From: an uncultured Erysipelotrichaceae bacterium
Lineage (GTDB): Bacteria; Bacillota_I; Bacilli_A; RF39; UBA660
Length of the DNA stretch: 37,019 bases
Direction: 5' to 3'
Assembly (NCBI GenBank): GCA_902791625.1
Contig: CADAWN010000022.1
Location: forward strand, 1-37,019
In this document: positions 15,616-24,786 of the stretch, one piece after another
Position numbering within the stretch: position 1 is the stretch's first letter
Layout: each line of letters opens with the position of its first letter
Translations under genes and position numbers: made by a program
Notes under the pieces: model-generated
What the model saw: only the letters and a program-made list of their open reading frames with translations
Database searches by the model: none
Told to the model about the DNA's origin: nothing

Positions 15616-16377
15616 TTAATTTGACAATTCGATATTCTTTTTAGAACTACTATATGTTCTTTTTATTCCAATATCACGATATTCTGAGTTAAGTTCTTCA
15701 AATAATGATTTAGGTGAACAACTAATCCCATTTATTATATTTTTATGTTCTTCATCAGTTAATGAATAAATACCTGGAGCATTTAATTCTTTACCTTTTA
15801 AATCTGATAGCCTAGTTGGATTTTCTATATCATAAAGTAAATGTTTAAGAGGATATTTATTATCTTCTTTGTCAAGTAATAAGAAAGCATGTGGTTCTTC
15901 TTTATTTTCTACTTCTAATGTAGCTAGAATTAAAGAAGGTTTTCTACCTAATTTTCCATCACTATACATTTTTTCTAAAATAATATAAGCTGCTAGTGTT
16001 TTTTCACTACATTTAGCTACATTTTTACCTTTTAAACTTGATAGTTTAGTACCTATTATCATTCCTTCTTCATCTAAAACATATGACTTAGAATACTCTT
16101 CTTCTCTTTTATTATTCTCTTTATTATCAGAATAAAAATAGCTATTTACTTTATTATTTATATCACTCAAAACATTTATAAAATTATTATTTATTTCTTT
16201 ATAATCTATTATTTTTGATATATCCTTCATAAAATCATCATCTACAATAATAGTTCCATAACCACCAATAAATGTATTTTCAAATGTACAACCTTCATTA
16301 ACTTTTCCATCTATAATAGTTGGTGTTCCATCAAAATGTCTTTCTATTGAATTAACTATTTTATTACTTTCATTCAT
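15616..16377 (-). CDS. Unknown protein with possible Cys-His-Asp triad
   Basis: The 253-residue soluble protein has an N-terminal helical part and a C-terminal half (about 115-200). There, AKCSEKTLAAYIILEK, then PHAFLLLDKED, then LLYDIENPTRL line up as a Cys, His and Asp in the order and spacing typical of papain-like and transglutaminase-like enzymes. A helix starting at the Cys and a strand with the His fit that fold. I cannot place it in a named family, so the enzyme role is inference. No signal peptide is seen. It is 22 bases downstream of the GNAT gene and likely in its operon, with a GGAGA site before the ATG. Confidence 0.65.
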   Translation of the reverse strand: MNESNKIVNSIERHFDGTPTIIDGKVNEGCTFENTFIGGYGTIIVDDDFMKDISKIIDYKEINNNFINVLSDINNKVNSYFYSDNKENNKREEEYSKSYVLDEEGMIIGTKLSSLKGKNVAKCSEKTLAAYIILEKMYSDGKLGRKPSLILATLEVENKEEPHAFLLLDKEDNKYPLKHLLYDIENPTRLSDLKGKELNAPGIYSLTDEEHKNIINGISCSPKSLFEELNSEYRDIGIKRTYSSSKKNIELSN

Positions 16378-16399
16378 ATTAACTCTCCTTTTTTAAAAA

Positions 16400-16882
16400 T
16401 TATAATTTTTTAATATTTGTATACATTCTAGGATGATATCCTTTTTTGTCATAGAACTTAATAGCATTTTTATTATATGCAAAAACATCAACTATGATAT
16501 ACTCACATCCAACTGATTTAAAGTATTCTTCCATTCTTTCTATTAAAGCATTACCAATACCACTATTTCTAGTTTTACTAGTAACTATTAATTCAGTAAT
16601 TTCACCTCTTTTAGGGCACTTATAATCTAGGTAATCATACTCTTCATATGGTGGAATAGTACCCATAATTAATCCAACTGCTTTATCATCTTCAATAGCT
16701 AAAAAACACTTTCCATTATTATCTTCTACTTCTTTTAAATCAAATATAACCATTTTCTCACGATAATCTGGATGTAGTTGGTCTAATTCATCTTCATCAA
16801 TAGTAAGTATATATTCTTCTAATTCAACAAGTAAATCTTTTACATCTTCCAAGTATTTATCTTCATATTCAATTATCTTCAT
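16400..16882 (-). CDS. GNAT family N-acetyltransferase
   Basis: A 160-residue GNAT-fold acetyltransferase. The N-terminal strand, the acceptor-side helices with YLEDVKDLLVELEEY, the acetyl-CoA motif ITELIVTSKTRNSGIGNAL (V-x-x-x-x-R-x-x-G-I/G) and the C-terminal NKNAIKFYDKKGYHPRMY are clear. The acceptor substrate cannot be read from the sequence. It starts 24 bases downstream of the S51-like peptidase gene and is followed by the Cys-His-Asp protein, suggesting one operon. A GGAGTG site precedes the ATG. Confidence 0.85.
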   Translation of the reverse strand: MKIIEYEDKYLEDVKDLLVELEEYILTIDEDELDQLHPDYREKMVIFDLKEVEDNNGKCFLAIEDDKAVGLIMGTIPPYEEYDYLDYKCPKRGEITELIVTSKTRNSGIGNALIERMEEYFKSVGCEYIIVDVFAYNKNAIKFYDKKGYHPRMYTNIKKL

Positions 16883-16906
16883 TTAAGTCACTCCATATTA
16901 ATTAAA

Positions 16907-17644
16907 CTAATCTATTACTAAAATATTATCATCATCATTAATCTTTTTTATTAAACCATTATATAACAAATATCCTTCTCCATATAAATAACTTTTATCT
17001 GTAATTAATATATAAGATCCATTATTAATACCATAAACTTTTCTATCAAATGTATCAGGTAAAACTATTTCTTCAATCATTTTTTTATCATCTAAAGTTA
17101 ATAAAATACATTCATCATAATGCGGGAAAACATTAATATTAGTTAATCCTAGTCCTTTTAAATCTCTTTTAAAATTAGGATCTATGCTCTCTCCTTCAAG
17201 TTCAGGTGGACAATAAACATTATCAGCCATATTCATAGCTCCAGCAGATCCACCAATAATAAGAACATCAAGATTTTTTATTTTATTTTTTAAATCTATA
17301 TTATGAAAAAACTGATTTTGAGTAGGAACATGACCTCCACATAAGAATATTAAATCTGCTTTTTCTAATAATTCATCCATTTTATTTTCAGTTCTTGAAT
17401 CAAGTATATAATAATTTTTAAATGGTAAAGTTAATTCAAATGATTTAAATGTTAAATCAGCAAAAAAATCTGTTGTTTCACTATCATATTCACTGCTAGC
17501 AACAAATAGTAGATTATCATACTTTTTGACATATTTTTTTATATTATCTAATATTTGATTCTTATTCCCAAAATTCTTTGGTGTTCTATTATCAAATTCA
17601 TCTTTATCCCATAAATCAAGATAACTTGCTAATATATATTTCAT
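16907..17644 (-). CDS. Peptidase S51 / class I glutamine-amidotransferase-like protein
   Basis: A protein of about 245 residues. The nucleophile elbow GGSAGAMNM (near 135) is the serine motif of dipeptidase E (S51), which cuts Asp-containing dipeptides. VFPHYDE (near 175) supplies the histidine. LIFLCGGHVP and NNGSYILI fit the family. ATG at 17644 is preferred over GTG at 17653, since GGATGTGAG precedes it. It lies three bases after the stop of the ART-like candidate, so the two are tightly coupled. Whether it cuts a peptide or acts as an amidase is not shown. Confidence 0.8.
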   Translation of the reverse strand: MKYILASYLDLWDKDEFDNRTPKNFGNKNQILDNIKKYVKKYDNLLFVASSEYDSETTDFFADLTFKSFELTLPFKNYYILDSRTENKMDELLEKADLIFLCGGHVPTQNQFFHNIDLKNKIKNLDVLIIGGSAGAMNMADNVYCPPELEGESIDPNFKRDLKGLGLTNINVFPHYDECILLTLDDKKMIEEIVLPDTFDRKVYGINNGSYILITDKSYLYGEGYLLYNGLIKKINDDDNILVID

Positions 17645-17656
17645 TAATCTCACATC

Positions 17657-18502
17657 CTACAATATAACTACTCCATCTAAATTACATATATAACAATTTG
17701 GTAGTAGTGATTTTATTTCTTTTAGTATATCTAAATCTTTTTCGTATTTTCTACCTACTAGTATTCCTTCTATTAAATTAGAAGGTATTCCAAATAAAAT
17801 AGCACTTTCTCTATCTGTAAAGAAATCATCTTTATTTTTTCTTTCAATAATAAATTTGTCATAATAAGTTTCATTTACAAATTCTTTAACATCGTTATCA
17901 CTTATAAAACTAGGATTCAAAATATCTCCTTCTAGTAAGTCTTTAACATATTTATTATTTCCATCAAAAATTATACCTATTTGAACTTGTTCTTGAACTA
18001 AACTAGGCATAAATCTAGCTTCTTTAGTTTGTTCCATACTCCACATTCTACATGGATTATCAATAATTATTTCATTAATATTTTTCATCTCATCATAAGG
18101 AATAATAGAAGTCTTAATATTTTGAGAATATTCTCCATCTTCAAGTAACCCACTATATCTTATAGTTCCACCTGAATAAAAATTAATATAATCTTTTAGT
18201 AAATAATCTTTCTTTAAATTCCATACTCCAACACTACTTGGATATTTAGATGTTCTATCATTAATAAACCAACTAGATATAAGTCCATCATTAACTATTT
18301 CTTTTAGACCATCTATATTTTTATATGTGCCATGAAGTAATGTTCCTTTTTTTAGTTTAACTAAATCACCAATATTATATTTACATTTTGGTAAAACATA
18401 CTCTTTTGCTTTATAATACTTTTCAATTTGATTAATCATTATATTACTTGAAATACTATTTAATTTATCTTTAGCTATTTTTATATATTCATCTTTATTC
18501 AT
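17657..18502 (-). CDS. Unknown protein, possible ADP-ribosyltransferase-like fold
   Basis: The 281-residue protein has no known signature. A KGTLLHGTYKNIDGLKEIV segment (about 52-70), with His-Gly-Thr in a first strand followed by a helix and GLISSWF, resembles the NAD-binding start of ART-fold proteins. A Glu in VQEQVQIGIIFD (about 170-180) and the C-terminal IPSNLIEGILVGRK agree loosely. No full triad is proven. It has no signal peptide. Its stop is directly before the S51-like peptidase start. A terminator for the HNH gene lies upstream, so it probably starts its own operon. The fold call is weak. Confidence 0.55.
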   Translation of the reverse strand: MNKDEYIKIAKDKLNSISSNIMINQIEKYYKAKEYVLPKCKYNIGDLVKLKKGTLLHGTYKNIDGLKEIVNDGLISSWFINDRTSKYPSSVGVWNLKKDYLLKDYINFYSGGTIRYSGLLEDGEYSQNIKTSIIPYDEMKNINEIIIDNPCRMWSMEQTKEARFMPSLVQEQVQIGIIFDGNNKYVKDLLEGDILNPSFISDNDVKEFVNETYYDKFIIERKNKDDFFTDRESAILFGIPSNLIEGILVGRKYEKDLDILKEIKSLLPNCYICNLDGVVIL

Positions 18503-18531
18503 AAAACACCAACCATATAACTATTATAACA

Positions 18532-18561
18532 TAAAAAGCACTAGATTTTTCTAGTACTTTT
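18532..18561 (-). terminator. Intrinsic terminator after the first HNH gene
   Basis: On the minus strand a GTACTAGA/TCTAGTGC stem with an AAAA loop (one G-T pair) is followed by five T residues. Confidence 0.75.
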
Positions 18562-18581
18562 TATAGACATTTACTACAAAT

Positions 18582-20783
18582 TTATTTTTTGACTGAATTC
18601 CATTCAGTTATAAAATTTCTATCCTCTTCTTCTTTATGTTCTTTATAATATTCATCTTCTTTTTTATATTGTTCCAATAGCTCTACGTCTGATAAATTAT
18701 TATTATAAATATAATTATAATATGGGTTAAATAATCGATCAAAATTTTTGACATAATAAGGCGTTGATTTTTCCAAATTTTTTCTAACATTCATTAACAT
18801 TTTCCATTTTAATTCAGATGTAAAAGGTATATTACTATGCATTCTTTTATGACAATTTGGACATAAACATACTGTATTATATACATTATCTATTCCATCG
18901 TCTGATAATGGTATAATATGATGTGTCTCAAAATCCTTAGTATCAAAGCTTTCATAATCACCACACATTTCACATACAATAGCACCCTTGGAACCAATTG
19001 TTCTTAATTTTGTATCTAATGAAACTTTTGGATTACGTCTTGTTTTTATTTTATTATCATATTCATAAATAGAAATAAAATCATTGTAATTAGATACATT
19101 CTTACAAATTTCTTTTTCTGCCGCTAATAAAGAAATTTCCTCTTTCTTTTCTTCCTCTTCATCATAATCAGAATAATCATTTTTCTTTAACTCTTTATCA
19201 ATTTCTTCAAATTTCTTTTTTCTTTCTTCCTCTTTTTCTCTTATTTTTTCTAATACATATTGATTATCAGAGTATCTCTTCTTTACTTGTTCTAATTCTA
19301 TATCATTAATAGGTAGTATAATACTAGATATTGATTCTAATATTTCTAATTCCTCAGGTGTTATTGAATGATTTTTTATTTCATCTAAGGCTCTATTCTT
19401 CCAATCTGTTTTCTTATGAGAAATTGGCTTAACTGTCAATACACTTCTTATTTCAATTAAGTTTTTTAATTTAGTATTATTTAGAATTTCAAAATATGTA
19501 GTTATTGGCATAATATATAAATAACCATATTCACCATTTAATTTATCTATAGCAACAGTACCATTTGAAAAATACAAAATATGTGAATTCTTAAATATAC
19601 CACTACCTTCTTGAACTTTATATGGTTTCGTATCATAAAGATAAAACTCTACTCTATCTATATATGATTTTAGTTTATTTTGTTTTGCAGGAACTTGTTC
19701 TTTTGATAATTTATCTTTAAGATCATCATTTAATTCATCAAGATCAACATCTTTAGCGCCCTTTTTACTTGAATTAGCAACAGTTTTTCTAATCAAATTA
19801 AACATTTTTTGATAAAATTCATCTGAGCTATTAATAATAACATTTTCTTTTTTAAACGAATCAAAAGCTGTAAAAATATTAGAAAGATCGTTACTTCTTT
19901 TTAATAAATCTTCCATTTGTTCTTTTAATTCTAAATATGTTATTTCTTTTTTCCTAATTCGAAATTTCCAGCCATTCTCTTTATCATAATCTAAGTATAT
20001 TGGCGTTTTTAAAGAAATTGTCTTATCACTTATTGTATTAAGTATTTTATATGCATTATAAGATAATATAACCTCCCCATCTTGAACAAATGTTGCTTCT
20101 GGAAGACCAGATAATATTGCATATTGATAAACCAAAAATAGCTTAAATTTATCTTTATTTATATTTCCATAAAGCGCATTATCAGAAGGAAGAACTGAAT
20201 GTTCTTCAATAAACTTAGGAAGCCAATATTTAATTCTTTTTAAAGTCTCTATATCTTTGGATAATTCATTTTTAAACCATAACATATCATAAGTATGATT
20301 TTTCATTTTCATAATTTCATAGACATAGTTATTATACATATCAATTGATATATCCTTTATATCATCCAATGTTCTTACTTTTTCTAAATCATGAATTTTT
20401 TCTGATAAAAATGATTTAAGTTTTATTATTTCTTCTTCTGTTTTTTTTGTATAGTATTCATTATTTTGATTGAAATATATTGTACCTCTATAAGTACCAC
20501 TCGAATTATTAAAAAAATTATATATGGCATTTATAGTATATGCATTATCAATTCTAATTTTACTAATTCCATCATATGTTAAAACAGAATAATTAAATTC
20601 AATAGGAAAATCTATTCTTCTAGATATACCATATTCTTTACTTATATTTTTAAAACCATCATCAATATTTTTTCTAAATTTATTAAATTCTTTATTACTA
20701 TTAAAAAATGATTTAAACGTTTCAATATTAATCTCAAATCCTAAATCAAAAGGAAGTTTAACGTCATTAAGTAATTCATTCAT
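18582..20783 (-). CDS. Large HNH endonuclease-domain protein, copy A
   Basis: A protein of about 733 residues. The C-terminal HNH domain (about 600-650) shows a CxxC pair (CEMCGDY), the core THHIIPLSDDGIDN, and VCLCPNCHKRMH, so both the zinc-holding cysteines and catalytic His are present. A charged coiled-coil-like region (around 525-560) precedes it. The first two thirds have no known family, with helices and an SYIDRVEFYLYDTKPY segment before a beta stretch. Copy B (28838-31135) shares this order. Possible roles are restriction-like defence or a DNA-processing nuclease. ATG at 20783 is chosen over TTG at 20786; GGGTGATGATTG lies upstream. It stands alone with its own terminator. Confidence 0.75.
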   Translation of the reverse strand: MNELLNDVKLPFDLGFEINIETFKSFFNSNKEFNKFRKNIDDGFKNISKEYGISRRIDFPIEFNYSVLTYDGISKIRIDNAYTINAIYNFFNNSSGTYRGTIYFNQNNEYYTKKTEEEIIKLKSFLSEKIHDLEKVRTLDDIKDISIDMYNNYVYEIMKMKNHTYDMLWFKNELSKDIETLKRIKYWLPKFIEEHSVLPSDNALYGNINKDKFKLFLVYQYAILSGLPEATFVQDGEVILSYNAYKILNTISDKTISLKTPIYLDYDKENGWKFRIRKKEITYLELKEQMEDLLKRSNDLSNIFTAFDSFKKENVIINSSDEFYQKMFNLIRKTVANSSKKGAKDVDLDELNDDLKDKLSKEQVPAKQNKLKSYIDRVEFYLYDTKPYKVQEGSGIFKNSHILYFSNGTVAIDKLNGEYGYLYIMPITTYFEILNNTKLKNLIEIRSVLTVKPISHKKTDWKNRALDEIKNHSITPEELEILESISSIILPINDIELEQVKKRYSDNQYVLEKIREKEEERKKKFEEIDKELKKNDYSDYDEEEEKKEEISLLAAEKEICKNVSNYNDFISIYEYDNKIKTRRNPKVSLDTKLRTIGSKGAIVCEMCGDYESFDTKDFETHHIIPLSDDGIDNVYNTVCLCPNCHKRMHSNIPFTSELKWKMLMNVRKNLEKSTPYYVKNFDRLFNPYYNYIYNNNLSDVELLEQYKKEDEYYKEHKEEEDRNFITEWNSVKK

Positions 20784-20925
20784 CAATCATCACCCTATAT
20801 TAATAATACCACAAAACAAATCATATTAGTATAGCCTAATTTTATTATTTATTTTTTAATAAAGCTAGATTTACAGATTATCAGAATTCAGTTGTACGTT
20901 ATTTTAAATAATAAAAACACATAAA

Positions 20926-20950
20926 AAAAGTCTAGTAATTAGTCTTTTTA
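20926..20950 (-). terminator. Weak terminator after the deaminase gene
   Basis: On the minus strand AAGACTA and TAGACTT pair apart from one A-A mismatch, with seven T residues after the 3' arm. It overlaps the deaminase stop codon. The preceding 120 bases hold nothing else recognisable. Confidence 0.4.
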
Positions 20951-21418
20951 ATATATGGTTTTATCTTGCTTTTCCATATAATTATTAAATGTTTTTATAG
21001 TCTCTTCTCTATCAATACATTTAAATTCTAAATCTATTTTTTCATTATTATTAATTTTAGAAATAACATCATATATATACTTATCTCTAAATCCTATATC
21101 TTCAGCATCTTCTTTTGTATTCCCATAATATATTTTGGTAATATTTGCCCATATAATTGCAGATATGCACATTGGACATGGATAACAACTTGTATATACT
21201 TCACACCCACTTAAATCATATGAATTAATATTTTTACAAGCGTCTCTTATCGCCATTATTTCAGCATGCGCTGTAGGATCATTATTTTCTAAAACATGAT
21301 TAGAACCTCTTCCTATAATTTTTCCATCCTTCACAATACAGGCCCCAAAAGGTCCTCCAACATTAGTTATTAAATTGTCGTCTGCTAAATCTTTAGCTAC
21401 TTTCATATATTCATTCAT
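20948..21418 (-). CDS. guaD: Guanine deaminase, cytidine-deaminase fold
   Basis: The 156-residue enzyme deaminates guanine to xanthine for purine salvage. Zinc ligands are visible: HAE at 51-53 (PTAHAEIMA) and CYPCPMC at 78-84, with Cys81 and Cys84. GGPFGACIVKDGKIIGRG and a C-terminal EDAEDIGFRDKYIYD stretch are the pattern of the GuaD subgroup, as opposed to TadA or cytidine deaminases. ATG at 21418 follows AGGTGA, and the six residues from 21436 are leader. It is a single-gene unit, with a terminator upstream and downstream. Confidence 0.85.
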   Translation of the reverse strand: MNEYMKVAKDLADDNLITNVGGPFGACIVKDGKIIGRGSNHVLENNDPTAHAEIMAIRDACKNINSYDLSGCEVYTSCYPCPMCISAIIWANITKIYYGNTKEDAEDIGFRDKYIYDVISKINNNEKIDLEFKCIDREETIKTFNNYMEKQDKTIY

Positions 21419-21445
21419 ATTATCACCTATAATCATTATAACATA

Positions 21446-21470
21446 AAAAGATAGGATTATCCTATCTTTC
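21446..21470 (-). terminator. Intrinsic terminator after the ABC permease gene
   Basis: On the minus strand AAAGATAGGATAATCCTATC is a near-perfect palindrome with T-rich flank; it overlaps the stop of the last permease. Confidence 0.7.
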
Positions 21471-22605
21471 TTTTTCTTCTAGATACTATATTACTTAATA
21501 TCATAAATACTACTGCACTTCCTAATAAGATACCCATATTAATTAATACTGGTTTTAATGTAGTAAAGTTAATCTCTTCTAAAGTAGTAATTATACTATT
21601 AGATTTAACATAATAATATGTTGGTAACGCATGAGCAATATTTACAACACTATTTGGTAAATATTCAAGAGGTACAAATACTCCACATAAGAATGATGTA
21701 CCAATACCTACTACATTAGTAATACCATTTACTGCATCTTTACTAGTAACAATATTACCTATTAAGAAAGCTAAACTAGTTACAGTAATAACATGAATAA
21801 ATGAATTAATAATAAATAATATACCATTACTTGTCCATAAGATATCACCTAACATAACTATAGCAAGTATGAAGTAAGCTATCCATATAATAAATGCATA
21901 TAATAAATTACATAAGAATAATAATCTATTATTAGTTTTATAACTTGTACTACTAATTACAGTTCTTTTTCTTATTTTTTGTTCATTAAAAATAGAAAGA
22001 ATTAAACTTATTATAAATATTAAACATACAAGTACACTGTAACTTTCAAAGTTAAAGAAGAATTCTGCTGATCTTAGTTTATCTGTATCAAGTGTTGTTG
22101 TTATATTTATTTTAGTATTATTTTTTAAGTTCTTATTAACCATCTTTACTAATTCATCTGGATTAGTAGTTTTTGTTCTATAAGTAGATGCTATCTTTAA
22201 ATATCTATTAATAACCATTTCAGCATAACTTGCATTAAAGTTATTTGCTTTTTTAACTTCTATTTTGTCAATTGTACCATTCATGAAGTCTCTGTTAAAA
22301 CCTTCTGGTATATAAATAATATAATCTACTTCATTATAGAAAAGTGCATCATTTCTTTTATCTTCATCATTTTCTATTTTAGGATTATTACTATTATTTT
22401 TTATATATTTAATAAAGCCTTTAGTAATACCTGTATTCTCATCTTTATTTACTATTAATATATCTGGTTTTACAGCATTAAATGAAAGAGATTTATCTTC
22501 TGATTTCATTCTTAATCCACCGAATATTACTAGTAATAGTGAGAATACTATAACCATAAATAGATTTTTACGTAATATTTTTAGGTAAGTTTTAAATACT
22601 GTCAT
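21457..22605 (-). CDS. ABC-2 type permease, second subunit
   Basis: The 382-residue protein has one membrane segment at the start (about 14-31), a large external domain (about 35-175) and five or six C-terminal membrane segments, the normal layout of ABC-2 export permeases (YhgE/DrrB-like). The FLCGVFVPLEYLPNSVVNIA stretch near residue 305 is a typical ABC-2 motif. The substrate is unknown; such pairs often export drugs, peptides or lipids. It overlaps the first permease gene by 14 bases. A GGGAGGG site precedes its ATG. Confidence 0.85.
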   Translation of the reverse strand: MTVFKTYLKILRKNLFMVIVFSLLLVIFGGLRMKSEDKSLSFNAVKPDILIVNKDENTGITKGFIKYIKNNSNNPKIENDEDKRNDALFYNEVDYIIYIPEGFNRDFMNGTIDKIEVKKANNFNASYAEMVINRYLKIASTYRTKTTNPDELVKMVNKNLKNNTKINITTTLDTDKLRSAEFFFNFESYSVLVCLIFIISLILSIFNEQKIRKRTVISSTSYKTNNRLLFLCNLLYAFIIWIAYFILAIVMLGDILWTSNGILFIINSFIHVITVTSLAFLIGNIVTSKDAVNGITNVVGIGTSFLCGVFVPLEYLPNSVVNIAHALPTYYYVKSNSIITTLEEINFTTLKPVLINMGILLGSAVVFMILSNIVSRRKRKIG

Positions 22606-23746
22606 ATCTAGCCCTCCCTAACTTTCTGCATGATAACGCTATAGCTAGTCCACTAAATATTAGTAAACTAATAACATTAAACCAATATCTATTAAAACTA
22701 GTATAGTAATATAATGCATAGAATCCATCTGTAATCATATTAGCTGGATTTATCATATTTAGAATAGGCATATTTTTATCAATTACATATTTCATTCCTA
22801 CACCCATCATACCAGCTAAGAAACATCCAGTCATAACTATAGCAATTAATATACCTGTCTTAGAATTCTCACTACTTTTTAAATGTGTACCAAGAAGTAC
22901 TCCTAGTGATATACCTGCAAATGATCCTATTAACGATAGAAGTATTATATAAGGTATATGACTACCATAATCTATTTTTAAGATACATATTGTATAGAAG
23001 AATAATAATCCAAGTGTTAGTAGTTGAACTATAAAACTAGCTACTAAACTACTAAATACAATAGATGATTTTTTACTAGCAGAAACACTAATTCTTTTAC
23101 CATTACCTTTTAAGTATGGTAAAGTTTGTCCAATAGCAATCATACCTATACTACCAGCATATAAACATGTCATAGCTATTAATGTATAATATTCAATCAT
23201 CATATAATCTAAATTACTACTAGCTTTATTTTCTAATTTAATTTCATTAGTATTTAAATATTCATTTATCTTATTAGATATATTATTTACTTTCATATTT
23301 AAATCACTAGTCATCATAGTAGCTATTAATTTTTCAGTATCATGTATTTCATCAACTACATATTTAAGTATAGTTTGATTTATACCATTAGATTTAAATG
23401 TAAGTTGAGGTTCATTATTATTTAATTCTAAATAACCCTCTATTTTACCTCTTTCTAGCAATTTATCTGCTTTTTCTTTACTTATATATTTAATATTAAA
23501 TAAACGATCTTTATTCTTTTTATCACTTAAAGTTTTAAATGTTTCTTTATATAACATATTATTATTAAACTCATTATTATCTATAATAGCAATATCTATT
23601 ATTTTTAATTGATCATCTTCTATAATATTAGCAAACGCCATATTAAAGAAAGTAGCCATTAATAATGGAAAGGCAAATGTCCAAAATATTAATGATTTTT
23701 TTCTAAATAATGTCTTTAATGTATATTTAAAATTATGTAAGAACAT
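22592..23746 (-). CDS. ABC-2 type permease, first subunit
   Basis: The 384-residue protein has the same plan as its neighbour: a first membrane segment with FWTFAFPLLMATFFNMAF (about 20-37), an external domain, and five membrane segments from about 185 to the end. GCFLAGMMGVGMKYVIDKNM and NPANMITDGFYALYYY are typical ABC-2 features. It begins at the last base of the ATPase gene stop and overlaps the next permease, so the three genes form one operon and probably one heterodimeric exporter. Confidence 0.85.
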   Translation of the reverse strand: MFLHNFKYTLKTLFRKKSLIFWTFAFPLLMATFFNMAFANIIEDDQLKIIDIAIIDNNEFNNNMLYKETFKTLSDKKNKDRLFNIKYISKEKADKLLERGKIEGYLELNNNEPQLTFKSNGINQTILKYVVDEIHDTEKLIATMMTSDLNMKVNNISNKINEYLNTNEIKLENKASSNLDYMMIEYYTLIAMTCLYAGSIGMIAIGQTLPYLKGNGKRISVSASKKSSIVFSSLVASFIVQLLTLGLLFFYTICILKIDYGSHIPYIILLSLIGSFAGISLGVLLGTHLKSSENSKTGILIAIVMTGCFLAGMMGVGMKYVIDKNMPILNMINPANMITDGFYALYYYTSFNRYWFNVISLLIFSGLAIALSCRKLGRARYDSI

Positions 23747-24682
23747 TAGTCTCTTAATTCCTTACCTGTTAATTCTAGGAATACATCATTTAAAGTTGGA
23801 CGTTCAGAGAATATTTTATTATATTTAATTCTATTATTCTTTAAGAACTCAACCATATCTGATATATTGTTTTTGCCTTTTTTATAAGTAATAAGTAATA
23901 TATTATCACTATATGTTACAACATCTACATTTTTAAACTCTAATATTTTATCAATATATTTGTTATCTAAATCATTTACTTCTACAGTTATTCTTTCTTC
24001 AATTTCTGCAAGTTCTTTTAATTCATCACTTGTACCTCTAGCTAAAATATTTCCTTTATCTAAAATAATAATTCTATCACATAATGTTTCTACTTCTTCC
24101 ATGTAATGAGTTGTATATACTATTGTTGCACCGTTATCTCTTAGTTTTTTTATTCCATCTAAGATATTATTTCTACTTTGTGGATCTACTGCTACAGTTG
24201 GTTCATCAAAGAAAATTAATTTAGGTTTATGGGCGATACCACAAGCTATATTTAATCTTCTAAGTAGACCTCCTGATAATTGTTTAGGACGATACTTTTT
24301 AAAATCTTGTAGTCCAACTAATTCAATAGCATCTTCTATATATTGTTTTCTTTTCTTTTTATCTTTAATATATAGACCACAGAAATAATCTAAGTTTTCA
24401 TAAACTGTTAGTTCATCAAAAACTGATACATCTTGGAATACTACTCCTATCTTTGATTTAATATCATAGCTATTTGGATTCATTTCTTTACCAAATATTT
24501 TTATTGTACCATTACTATAATTTAGTAATGATAAGATACAGTTAATTGTAGTTGACTTACCAGAACCATTAGGTCCAAGTAAACCAAGTATTTCTCCTTT
24601 ATATACATTTAGGCTTAAATCATCTACTGCTTTTGTACCTTTTTTATACTCTTTAGTTAAGTACTTCTATAACTTTCTCCAT
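23746..24682 (-). CDS. ABC transporter ATPase with a frameshift near its start
   Basis: The ATG at 24682 has a good GAGGTGA site and reads MEKVIEVLN, then hits TAA. One frame over, a continuous sequence follows: LTKEYKKGTKAVDDLSLN, then Walker A GPNGSGKST, Q-loop VVFQD, signature LSGGLLRRLNIACG, Walker B LIFFDEPT and the switch TTHYMEE. Restoring one copy of a CTTAA unit would give EVLNLTKEY with no stop, so a 5-base tandem deletion explains the break. From the internal ATG at 24483 only a protein without Walker A could be made. The exporter is probably non-functional in this strain unless this is a sequencing error. Confidence 0.8.
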
Positions 24683-24712
24683 ATTTTCACCTCACGCAAT
24701 AAATTATAACAT

Positions 24713-24761
24713 AAAAAAACAGTTGCGCACTACCAACTAACACTGGAAATATGTCAACTGC
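24713..24761 (-). terminator. Intrinsic terminator after trhA
   Basis: On the minus strand, GCAGTTG pairs with CAACTG across a loop of about 29 bases and is followed by seven T residues. Confidence 0.6.
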
Positions 24762-24786
24762 TTTTAACATTTTATATATTTTTAGC

